Assembly: GCA_016716405.1 (NCBI GenBank)
Contig: JADJWK010000001.1
Location: 2,418,001-2,482,000, forward strand
Reading direction: 5' to 3'
Source of the DNA: Candidatus Melainabacteria bacterium
GTDB taxonomy: Bacteria; Cyanobacteriota; Vampirovibrionia; Obscuribacterales; Obscuribacteraceae
DNA: 64,000 nucleotides
The notes under the pieces are model-generated. The model did no database searches, was not told where the DNA came from, and worked only from the letters and a program-made list of their open reading frames with translations. Every line of letters starts with the position of its first letter. Position 1 is the first letter of the stretch. Shown in pieces: positions 43,192 through 51,225 of this stretch. A program made the position numbers and the translations under genes.

Positions 43192-44658
43192 TTAGCGCTC
43201 GCCATCGATACGGCTCAGCTCCATGACCGCCAGCAGGTACTCATCGCAGGAGCGACTGCCCTCCAAACAGATCCATTCCAGATGCCCCCGCGCCTCCCCG
43301 GATTTTCCCGACGCCCTGAGGCGCGCTGCTATATAGAACCTTGCAATGGTCGTGGCCTCCGGTCCTTTGACCGTACTGACGAGAGCCTCCTGCGGGATGG
43401 CATCGCTCAGGTAGTTGAGGACTTGCGTCGGCAATCCCGAGTTGCCGCAATGCGCCGACGCATCCAGCACCTGCCTGGCACCGGCTGGGTTTTTCAGATG
43501 GAGGTATGCCAGCGATCGCAGACAGGCGCTGTATACACAGGTTCTGGAGCGCTTCGAGCGCGCCTGCCGCCACAGCTTCTCGAAATTGCGTTCGCTGTCC
43601 TTCCACTTCCCGAGCCCCCACTGGGCGAATGCGAGATCGTAGAGCATCTGTTCGCTCTTCAATTTACTGGCAAGACTCTGGATCCTGGTCTCTCTATCTT
43701 CGAGAATACGGCGAGCCTGCTTACCCGTCAACGACGCTCTCTTCTGCGAGCCCTCGACGATGGTACGGTCTATTGATCTTGATTCGAAGAGATCCATCAT
43801 CGCCTGCTCGAGATGCCCGCCCGATGCGCCGATGGCTCCCCTTATCCTGAGCGCGCCGGCATGGCCGGGATCGAGAGCAAGCGCTTTATCCATGTCCCGT
43901 TCGGCAGCCTCCGTGTTTTTCATATGTCTATGAATCATGCCCCTGATATAGTAATGCTCTGGATTTTTCGGCGCCATGAGTATAGCTTTGTTGATCGCAC
44001 GAAGCGCTTCGTCAAACCTTTTCGAGGCCTCGAGGAGGCGGGCCAGTTTTCTCAAATTGCTTACATTGTCAGGCTCGAGAGCAACGGCCTGCTTTATGTC
44101 TGACAGAGCCTGCTTGTGGTTTCCCAGATCCTCGTGAGCTACTGCTCGGGTCGCCCATATCCACGATCCCCTCTTAGGATCGATCTCGATGGATTTGTTG
44201 AGATCGTCCAGAGCGCGCGCTGGTTGACCAAGATTGAGATAAACCTCACCCTTGTGATAATAGAACTGGGCCGTGCGGTAGCCAAGCTCCTCTGCCTGTT
44301 TGTAGCAATCCAGCGCCAGCCTGAAAAACTCGCGCATCCTTCCCCTCTCGCTGTATTTCCTGTTGGCCCGGTAGGCCAGGCGATGGAAAGCCAGCCCCTT
44401 GTAGAAGTATGGGTCCGGGTCGCTCCTGTCTCGAGCGAGAACCGCATCAATAGCCTGGATAGCAGCCTCGCATTTATCCCTGTCAATCAACCGGATTCGA
44501 ATATTCTCTAGCTCGCGGTCAGCGCCTTCTGTTGTGACGATACGACCCGCTTCCGCAGGCAGACCGCTCGACAAAATCAGAGAAAGAAAAACCGGAAGGA
44601 GCCCCATCCAGGCAACTATCCTGAATACGGCTGCGCTTGTCTCCAATTTCGGCTTCAT
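43192..44658 (-). CDS. Secreted TPR-repeat protein
   Basis: 488 residues. Signal peptide with a hydrophobic stretch about 12-32 and cleavage near LPAEAG. At least six TPR units span residues 60-280 (ALDDLNKSIEIDPKRGSW, ALSDIKQAVALEPDNVSN, ALRAINKAILMAPKNPEH, AERDMDKALALDPGHAGA). A Cys-containing helical C-terminal half has more degenerate repeats. Adaptor-type protein; no enzyme motif. It is 106 bases downstream of the pseudokinase gene and probably part of its transcript. Confidence 0.8.
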   Translation of the reverse strand: MKPKLETSAAVFRIVAWMGLLPVFLSLILSSGLPAEAGRIVTTEGADRELENIRIRLIDRDKCEAAIQAIDAVLARDRSDPDPYFYKGLAFHRLAYRANRKYSERGRMREFFRLALDCYKQAEELGYRTAQFYYHKGEVYLNLGQPARALDDLNKSIEIDPKRGSWIWATRAVAHEDLGNHKQALSDIKQAVALEPDNVSNLRKLARLLEASKRFDEALRAINKAILMAPKNPEHYYIRGMIHRHMKNTEAAERDMDKALALDPGHAGALRIRGAIGASGGHLEQAMMDLFESRSIDRTIVEGSQKRASLTGKQARRILEDRETRIQSLASKLKSEQMLYDLAFAQWGLGKWKDSERNFEKLWRQARSKRSRTCVYSACLRSLAYLHLKNPAGARQVLDASAHCGNSGLPTQVLNYLSDAIPQEALVSTVKGPEATTIARFYIAARLRASGKSGEARGHLEWICLEGSRSCDEYLLAVMELSRIDGER

Positions 44659-44764
44659 AGACTGGAACCTGCAACTATCGGAGCCCGGGACAGTCTAGCA
44701 AAGAAAGTGTGGAAAGTGCGTGAAACAAACTGTAACTGGCTTAGCACCGACGCTAGTATGAGTT

Positions 44765-46786
44765 CTACAAATTCACTGCCGCTAACCCCCCGCCGTCAGC
44801 CTCGGCGAGAAGCTTTTGATACTCGTCCAGGATCGACTTCACCGTGCCGTCGTCTTTCAGTCCCATGGTCCCGGCCAGGCTCTCAGCCTCTTTGATGGAA
44901 TTCTCGGCTTTATCGAGCTGCCCCTTTCGCGCCTGAGCGAGACCGAGATTGAGAAGAGTCTTGAGGCGGTTCTCCTTCTTGCCGTGGCGCTGATCCGAGA
45001 GGGCCAGGGAGCGCTCGAGGAGATCGGTGATCTCGGCCAGGTGCTCGCCGGGCCTTGCTTCTTCAGCCAGCCGGTTGGCGCATTCGACACAGGCATGGTG
45101 CCCGCCTGTCTCGGCCTTCTCTTCCACGGAAATGGCTTTGAGAAGGAATGACTCGGCTTTTTTCGGTTGTTTCTTCTTCAGGTATTCGTCGGCCCGGGCG
45201 ATGAATTTCCGGGAATACTCCTCGGCGGTCTTCGGGCTCATATTCGTCACGCTGAGATCCACGTCCCGGACCTGATCCGCGTCGCTTTCCGCGTCTTTGA
45301 ACAGACCTTCGAGCCTCTGCTTGTCGAGCTCGACAATTTCCTGCCTGTAGGCGTGGGCCTCTTTTTCGTCTCCCTGAGCTTCGTAGAGAGAGAGAAGACC
45401 TTTCAGGGTCTTGAGTTTGCGATCCTGGTCGTCCTGAAAATCGTCGGCGAGGCCCTGGGCTTGCTCGTAGCTTGCGGCGGCAGCTTTGAAATCCCGCTTG
45501 GCCAGGGCTTCATCGCCCTGGGACATCTGATACTGCCAGAGAAGCTTTTTCCAGAGGGGACCGTGGTCCTCCTCGCTTCCCTCATAGCCCATAACAAGAG
45601 CCAGACCGACCAGCACCACGATGGCGATACCGGTCAGGGTGTAGACATGGGAGCGGAGACCTTTGATCGTGTCCTCGAGCTCTTCTCTGGTCTCCGGCGC
45701 CAGCTCTTCTTCGGCTTCTTTCGTATCGGCTTCTTCGGGATCGGCTTTTTCGGCGCTTTCACTGGTTTCTCCGGCCGGGGCGGACTCCGACGGCAGGCTG
45801 GCGGTGCTCGTTTTTTGCCCGTAAGCCTGGACCTCGTATGCGTCGTCTCCGCCTCCGGGCAGGAAGATGCGGGATTGTCTGGCGGCGTCCAGGAGGTCTT
45901 TGATAAGTGTTTCGTAGTCCTGATAGCGGGCGCCGGGATTCTTGTCCAGGCACTTCATCACCATCTCGTCCACCATGCCCGGGATTGAGAGCTCCGGTGC
46001 CGTGCCGGCAATGGTGAGGGGCAGCTCTTCTTTCTGGCGTTGCAGGATATCGGCCTCGCTCGACCCTGAAAATGGCGGCACGCCGGTTATGATCTCGAAT
46101 ATGGTGCAGCCGATGGAATAAATATCGCTCGCCACTGTCGGTGGTGCACCATCGATGCTTTCCGGGCTGCGGTAAAGTGGGCTCGGACCCTCGATTCCGG
46201 CTTGCTTGAAACAATTAGACGGCAGCAGCCAGTTGAATACTCTCGCCTGATGCGGTATCTGCCCGTCATCGACTATGAGAATATTGGCGGGCATGATCGC
46301 TTGATGAACGATGCCGTTTGCACGCAGATAACCGAGCCCGCTGGCTATCTGGCGCAGTAGGTGGAGAGCCAGGTCCGGGCTGGCTGGACCGTTGTCGTCC
46401 ACGAATCTGGCCAGGGTCTGACCGTAGAAGAACTTGCTAATCACATAGACCAGGCCCTGCTCATCGACCCCTATATCGATGATCGGCGCGATATTGGCGT
46501 GATCGAGTGATTTCCAGACGGACACGGTCTGGATGAAGGCATCGACGTCGACATTGTCCTTGCCGTAAGCCCTGATGGCGACGCTTTCGCCGCTCTGCAG
46601 ATCCGTGCCGCTGCCTGCTATGACATTGCCCACGGGAACCAGGGGTTTCTCGATCTTGTATCTGCCGCCCACAACGCAGCCGACAACCGGTGCCGGATCA
46701 TAAGGTGTTAGTGGAAAACTGTCCCGAGGGCAGGTCTTCCTGTCCTCCTCGAAAAACCAGTGACAGGCTCTGCAGAACGAGGTCAT
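44765..46786 (-). CDS. Membrane pseudokinase with N-terminal Cys cassette and TPR domain
   Basis: 673 residues. Cys cassette FCRACHWFFEEDRKTC (about 4-19); kinase-like domain about 35-300; one membrane segment (LTGIAIVVLVGLALVMGY, about 375-395); TPR repeats to the C-terminus (about 410-660). The fold is a Ser/Thr kinase (SPLYRSPESIDG, SDIYSIGCTIFEIITG), but three catalytic landmarks are gone: VAIK is VAIRAYG, the HRD loop is VHQAIMPAN, and DFG is VFNWL; the Gly loop is also degraded. Phosphotransfer is therefore unlikely; a scaffold or allosteric receptor is more probable. Fifteen bases downstream of the 99-residue gene. Confidence 0.9.
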   Translation of the reverse strand: MTSFCRACHWFFEEDRKTCPRDSFPLTPYDPAPVVGCVVGGRYKIEKPLVPVGNVIAGSGTDLQSGESVAIRAYGKDNVDVDAFIQTVSVWKSLDHANIAPIIDIGVDEQGLVYVISKFFYGQTLARFVDDNGPASPDLALHLLRQIASGLGYLRANGIVHQAIMPANILIVDDGQIPHQARVFNWLLPSNCFKQAGIEGPSPLYRSPESIDGAPPTVASDIYSIGCTIFEIITGVPPFSGSSEADILQRQKEELPLTIAGTAPELSIPGMVDEMVMKCLDKNPGARYQDYETLIKDLLDAARQSRIFLPGGGDDAYEVQAYGQKTSTASLPSESAPAGETSESAEKADPEEADTKEAEEELAPETREELEDTIKGLRSHVYTLTGIAIVVLVGLALVMGYEGSEEDHGPLWKKLLWQYQMSQGDEALAKRDFKAAAASYEQAQGLADDFQDDQDRKLKTLKGLLSLYEAQGDEKEAHAYRQEIVELDKQRLEGLFKDAESDADQVRDVDLSVTNMSPKTAEEYSRKFIARADEYLKKKQPKKAESFLLKAISVEEKAETGGHHACVECANRLAEEARPGEHLAEITDLLERSLALSDQRHGKKENRLKTLLNLGLAQARKGQLDKAENSIKEAESLAGTMGLKDDGTVKSILDEYQKLLAEADGGGLAAVNL

Positions 46787-46801
46787 AGATCTTGCGCGGC
46801 C

Positions 46802-47101
46802 CTAGCTGGGCTTCCAGGTTCCTTTCATTCCCTGTCCGATACGAAATCCCTGTACCAGGTTGTGCCTGGTGAGCTGGTAGATCTCGTGGAGGGCTTCCTG
46901 ATCGTGTATGCCGTGCTTGGCGGCGATGCTGTTCACCTGATCCATGGCCACCGCCGAAAAATAAACGAGAACATCGTCGTGCACTTCACCGCGTCCTTGA
47001 TTGGGAAGCTTGAGGACGGCTCTCCCGAAGTCGTTGGTGAATGCGTCTGCCAGTTCTGCTGTTAGGAGGTCGGAGTAGAAGTTGTCGGTCTTGGTAGCCA
47101 T
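46802..47101 (-). CDS. Conserved-looking hypothetical protein, 99 residues
   Basis: 99 residues from ATG 47101 with GGGGGC five bases upstream; the in-frame ATG 47128 sits inside the preceding gene and is less likely. Soluble and mostly helical, no membrane segment and no motif I know. It lies ten bases after the uracil-DNA glycosylase gene and 15 before the pseudokinase gene, in one transcript. A helical binding partner is conceivable; no function is claimed. Confidence 0.6.
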   Translation of the reverse strand: MATKTDNFYSDLLTAELADAFTNDFGRAVLKLPNQGRGEVHDDVLVYFSAVAMDQVNSIAAKHGIHDQEALHEIYQLTRHNLVQGFRIGQGMKGTWKPS

Positions 47102-47111
47102 ATTGCCCCCT

Positions 47112-47726
47112 TCAATTGCGCTCGGCATCGAGCTCGTCGAGTTGCCTTTTTACTTCTTGGATGTCTTGCCACATCAGCCACTTGGGGCTGCCTTTGGCTC
47201 TAGAATCGTTCCTCAACAGATATGATGGATGGAATACTGGCATTACTTTAGCACCGTTTCTGAAGGCAAACCATGAGCCGCGCACCTTGCTTATAGGATA
47301 CTTATTTTGCAGAACCGCTCTCATGGCGGTGGCACCGGCAAGAAGAATGATCTCGGGTCTGACCAGATCGAGCTGAGCGTCCAGATACTGCCGGCATGCG
47401 GCGGCTTCTTCGTCGGTCGGGGGGCGGTTCCCCGGCGGCCGACATTTGACGACGTTACAGATATAAACGTCTTTATCTTTATCAATGTTCACCGAAGCGA
47501 GGATTTTATCGAGGAGCTGACCGGCTTTGCCGACGAAAGGAAGACCGGTCTCATCTTCGTATTGACCCGGTCCTTCCCCGATGATCATCAGGCGTGCTTC
47601 CGGGTTGCCGCGAAAGAGCACGACGCTCTTGCGGGTCTGGCACAGCCCGCAGTTCCGGCACTGGCGGGCGTTTTCATAGACTTTCTCGAGAGTGTCGAAG
47701 GGCATGTTTGTGGCGGTCGTGGTCAT
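47112..47726 (-). CDS. Uracil-DNA glycosylase, family 4 (iron-sulfur)
   Basis: 204 residues. The 4Fe-4S ligands include CRNCGLC near residues 17-23 and later Cys residues (VVKCRPPGNR, AACRQYLDA). Motifs GEGPGQYEDETGLPFVGKAGQLL and FHPSYLLRN give the uracil pocket and the His loop. The GEGPG(x)2ED form fits thermophile-type family 4 UDGs, which excise uracil from DNA. Family 5 is a close alternative but has a different first motif. Heads the run into the 99-residue gene and the pseudokinase. Confidence 0.9.
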   Translation of the reverse strand: MTTTATNMPFDTLEKVYENARQCRNCGLCQTRKSVVLFRGNPEARLMIIGEGPGQYEDETGLPFVGKAGQLLDKILASVNIDKDKDVYICNVVKCRPPGNRPPTDEEAAACRQYLDAQLDLVRPEIILLAGATAMRAVLQNKYPISKVRGSWFAFRNGAKVMPVFHPSYLLRNDSRAKGSPKWLMWQDIQEVKRQLDELDAERN

Positions 47727-47816
47727 ATCTCTTTTTCAGCCCTCTGGAGGCATGGAGGTGATATGCCTCGTATATCGCGGCGCTATAAAATGCGACGACC
47801 TTGATTTGAATTCGGG

Positions 47817-48725
47817 CTATGACACCGGAGCTGGTGACGGGTAAGCACCGCTTTGCGTGCGAGCGCGGGTGGTTGCCGGTGCCGACTCGGCTGCGGCAAG
47901 CAGCTCGGGAAGCGGCAGATTGTGAACATCATCGATGTTCGCTTCGAGACAGAGAGAGGCGATGGAGGCGAATGTCTCGGCGTCGCCGGTGGTCATGAAT
48001 CTGGTGCCGCCGTAATCGGGAGTGCCGAATGTGACCTCGGCGCCCAGGCTTGTGGCCAGGATATCGGCGGGATTGATGATTCTGATGTCCCGATCGGCAT
48101 GGGTCCGCAAGACCTCGAGCAGGGCTTCCTCGAGAAAAGGATAGTGGGTGCAGCCGTAGACGATGGCTTCCACGCCGGCGGCGATCAAATCGAGCACATA
48201 GACGCGCAAAGCCTCCACCGCCTCCTTGCCGCGGCAGAGTCCGGCTTCCACCACCGGCACCAGAAGAGGGCAACCGGTCTCGAGAATCTCTACCCGGTCG
48301 GTGAGACGCCTCACCGAATTGGCGAATGCGTGGCTGCTGGCCGTGGAAGCTGTAGCGATCACGCCTACTTTCCTGAGACCGCTCCCGGCCAGATAGGCGG
48401 CTGTCGGAGTGACCAGGTCGAAAACAGGCACCGAGCTCCGCTTTTCCAATTCGCTGGCAGCATGGGCGGCGCTGGTGTTGCATGCCATGACTATGGCGTC
48501 GGCGCCCTCGAGCTCGAGCCAGGCGGTGAGCTGATTTACAAAAGCGACGATCTCTTCCGGCGAGCGGTCGCCGTAGGGACACCGGAGGGTGTCTCCTATA
48601 TAGATGAATTCTCGTTCCTGTCCGGTGACGCCGGCCAGGCTCCGGAGCACGGAAAGTCCGCCCAGACCAGAGTCGAACAGGCCTACGCGCCGGGCAGTGG
48701 CAAGATGCTCTAAGTTGTTCTTCAT
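47817..48725 (-). CDS. murI: Glutamate racemase
   Basis: 302 residues. Catalytic blocks FDSGLGGLSVLRSL (acid Asp), IVMACNTSAAHA (first Cys) and YGCTHYPFLEEAL (second Cys), plus YIGDTLRCPYGDRS. It interconverts L- and D-glutamate for peptidoglycan. A disordered Ala/Thr/Pro C-terminal tail of about 35 residues extends past the usual end. 28 bases upstream on the same strand is the cell-wall amidase gene, a sensible functional pairing. Confidence 0.95.
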   Translation of the reverse strand: MKNNLEHLATARRVGLFDSGLGGLSVLRSLAGVTGQEREFIYIGDTLRCPYGDRSPEEIVAFVNQLTAWLELEGADAIVMACNTSAAHAASELEKRSSVPVFDLVTPTAAYLAGSGLRKVGVIATASTASSHAFANSVRRLTDRVEILETGCPLLVPVVEAGLCRGKEAVEALRVYVLDLIAAGVEAIVYGCTHYPFLEEALLEVLRTHADRDIRIINPADILATSLGAEVTFGTPDYGGTRFMTTGDAETFASIASLCLEANIDDVHNLPLPELLAAAESAPATTRARTQSGAYPSPAPVS

Positions 48726-48753
48726 CTGTGGCTAATGATTCCGAAAAGAATGA

Positions 48754-50916
48754 TTACTCGACCGAAATGCCCAGGCCCTTCTGGGCCAGCCGCGAGGCTC
48801 GGGTGACTGTATTTTTCTCTGGTAAGCCGGCAGGCTCTTCTTTGCTCTTCACTCCCGGGTCTGCCTGATTTGCTGCTGATGCCGCCACCGGTGCATCTCC
48901 GGGTGCGTTTGCCTTTATCTTATCGCCTTTGGGTTGGGTCGTAGTGTTATCTTTTCGATCAGAAGTTTTAACCGCGAGTGAGGAAGTCTCCTTGAGATAG
49001 AGAATCATGCCTTTTGCCAGGGCTCCGGCGACTTTGGACTGGTAATCAGAAGAGTTTAACTTTTCGCGCTCGTTCTTGTTGGATATGAAGCCGACTTCGG
49101 CAAGGCAGGCGGGAACCGCAGTCCTGTTGACCACGTAGAATTTCGCCTTGCGTACCGAGCGGTCCGGAGCCTTGAGCTCTTTCACCAGGTTGGAGTGGAT
49201 CTTCTGGGCCAGAGCTTTGCTCTGGGGCGTTTGGTAATAAGTCTCTATGCCGTGGATATCCGAAGTGCTCTCGAGAGAGTTGATGTGTATCGAGAGAAAT
49301 GCGTCCGGATTGGTCTTATTGGTCAGATCCACCCGGTCGGCCAGGCTCACTGTTGTGTCTTCGGTACGGGTCATGAGCACTTTCACGCCGTGCTCGGTCA
49401 GATACTGGTTTGTCTTCCTGGCGATTGCCAGAGTGATGTCCTTTTCATTCGAGTTCCCGCGCTGCGCTCCCGGGTCGTTGCCGCCGTGGCCGGCGTCGAC
49501 CACCACCACGGTCTGGGGCGGAGCCATGAGACCGGTGAGCGCAGGAGCGGTGCTCTCACCGATGAGAAATGAGACCACGTTAACATTGTCGGTGTCCTGG
49601 GGGATGACAGCCGTGCCGGGCTCGCCCAGATCGAGGACGAGACGCCCGACGGTCTTGCCGGAGGCGGTCTCCGGTGCCCCGGTTCGCAGGGACTTCAGAT
49701 ATTTGTTCTCGGCGGGCTGGATCACCGGGACCTGCGCTATCTGGGGGAGGCTGTCGAAATCCACCACGAAGCGCTCGGGCTCGTGGAGCCTGAAGCTCGT
49801 GAAGTTGAGGTCTTTGCGGTCGGTGGCGGTGACTGTCACCTGAAAGCCGTTGCCTGAAGCCGAGGGGCTGAGATCAATGCGGGGCGGCGTTCCGGGGTTG
49901 ACGGCAGGAGTGTCCAGCGCTCCTGCCGGGGGAGCGCTCAGCTCTTCGTGTTGCGGTGTCCCGGTCTTTGCCGATGGCGCCGACGCCATCGCTGGCTCGG
50001 ATTGAGTGGGCTGACTGTTTTCGGGGCTGAGAAGCCTGGTTTTCACCTTTTTCAGCCAGCTGGACAGACCTGGTTTTTTCGGCTCCTCGGCAGGCCGGGA
50101 AGCGGCCTGGACGGGCTTCGGCGCCGGGGCCGGAGAAGATGTCGGTGCCTGGTCTGTAGCTGAGCCGGTCACAGGAGCGGACGGCGCTATCGGCGGTCTG
50201 AGAGGGTAGTAGCTCGACGCGATGGCCGGGTCGAGAGCCTGGCTGTTCGGTCCTCCGGCGACCAGGCTCGGGTCCACAGGCGAGATGGGCGGAGCGAAAG
50301 TGGGCGCCACACCGCCTGCACTGGTGAGGAGAGGGGCGCCCCGGGGAATTTTTCCCGGCCGGGGCGGAGCCTTGGGTGGCACCTTGACGGTGGGTGCGCT
50401 GGCTATGGGCTTGCTCGTCCAGGTCGGCCAGCTCACAGTGAGGCTGCCCTTCCCGGATTTGAAAGCGACGCCTTTCAATTTTGCCGGATCGTTCGAGACG
50501 ATGGCGATCCGGCACACAGGCGGGCTCTCCTGGAACTGACCAACACGCACCAGCCGGACTCCCCGGCGCTGGGCACTGTAAGTGGTGCCCAGGGGATTGT
50601 CGAAGGATGAGTGTACCGGGATGACCCGGGTGGGGAGGTTCCAGAGCAGACCCGGGAAGTCGGCGACCAGGACGGTGTCGCCATTCTCGCCGGCGAGGAA
50701 CTGGATTATCGGACGCGGCAAAGACTGGGATCGCTCGGTTTTGAGAATCACCGAGTTCTTGCTCTTGCTCTCGATGACGGCTACGACTTTGTTGGCGGCG
50801 ACATTCGCCTGCCCCGAGGAAGGCGGCGCCCAGACCGGAGCCGATGCGAGCAGCAGCAGCATCGTTAAGGTATGTTCAAGCACTCTCAATTTTTTAATTG
50901 GAAAACTACGGCACAT
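48754..50916 (-). CDS. Secreted N-acetylmuramoyl-L-alanine amidase with AMIN domains
   Basis: 720 residues. Signal peptide (TMLLLLASAPVWAPP); an AMIN-like domain (about 45-150); a Pro/Ala-rich linker (about 150-340); a second AMIN domain (GNGFQVTVTATDRKDLNF, about 355-450); then amidase_3 (about 475-660) with zinc and catalytic residues in VVDAGHGGNDPG, NEKDITLAI, FLSIHINSLES and CLAEVGFISN. A disordered ~60-residue tail ends the protein. AmiC-type: cleaves the amide between MurNAc and stem peptide, usually at the division site. Divergent from hppA across a 309-bp gap. Confidence 0.93.
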   Translation of the reverse strand: MCRSFPIKKLRVLEHTLTMLLLLASAPVWAPPSSGQANVAANKVVAVIESKSKNSVILKTERSQSLPRPIIQFLAGENGDTVLVADFPGLLWNLPTRVIPVHSSFDNPLGTTYSAQRRGVRLVRVGQFQESPPVCRIAIVSNDPAKLKGVAFKSGKGSLTVSWPTWTSKPIASAPTVKVPPKAPPRPGKIPRGAPLLTSAGGVAPTFAPPISPVDPSLVAGGPNSQALDPAIASSYYPLRPPIAPSAPVTGSATDQAPTSSPAPAPKPVQAASRPAEEPKKPGLSSWLKKVKTRLLSPENSQPTQSEPAMASAPSAKTGTPQHEELSAPPAGALDTPAVNPGTPPRIDLSPSASGNGFQVTVTATDRKDLNFTSFRLHEPERFVVDFDSLPQIAQVPVIQPAENKYLKSLRTGAPETASGKTVGRLVLDLGEPGTAVIPQDTDNVNVVSFLIGESTAPALTGLMAPPQTVVVVDAGHGGNDPGAQRGNSNEKDITLAIARKTNQYLTEHGVKVLMTRTEDTTVSLADRVDLTNKTNPDAFLSIHINSLESTSDIHGIETYYQTPQSKALAQKIHSNLVKELKAPDRSVRKAKFYVVNRTAVPACLAEVGFISNKNEREKLNSSDYQSKVAGALAKGMILYLKETSSLAVKTSDRKDNTTTQPKGDKIKANAPGDAPVAASAANQADPGVKSKEEPAGLPEKNTVTRASRLAQKGLGISVE

Positions 50917-51060
50917 GAACGTCCCTTAACTTTCTAGCTTCGACATTCTAACACCGACGATGAGCGTCTCGGATGGTTCCGGACCTCTCTCTTGAAATCT
51001 TTTGCCACCACTGGCGAGGCGTATATTAAATACAACTTGAGATGACGCGCCCGTGATCCT

Positions 51061-51072
51061 GGTAAATTTACC
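51061..51072. promoter_or_regulatory. Palindrome GGTAAATTTACC between amidase and hppA
   Basis: A perfect 12-bp palindrome in the 309-bp divergent gap 50917-51225. A second shorter one, GTAT-ATTAA-ATAC, lies near 51008-51020. Either could be an operator. No convincing -35/-10 pair was found for either gene. The hppA ATG has GGGGAG nine bases upstream. Confidence 0.4.
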
Positions 51073-51225
51073 GGTGTCGTCTCACGCCGCACCGCTTTGC
51101 AAGAGCTGCAACAGAGGTTCGATTCAGACGATCTCTTTCGGGAAACTGTGTTAGCGGTTACCAAGAGTGAAGCCAGCTTTCCAGGCCAGTAAGGCGGCTT
51201 ATTTACTATACGGGGAGTTTAATAA

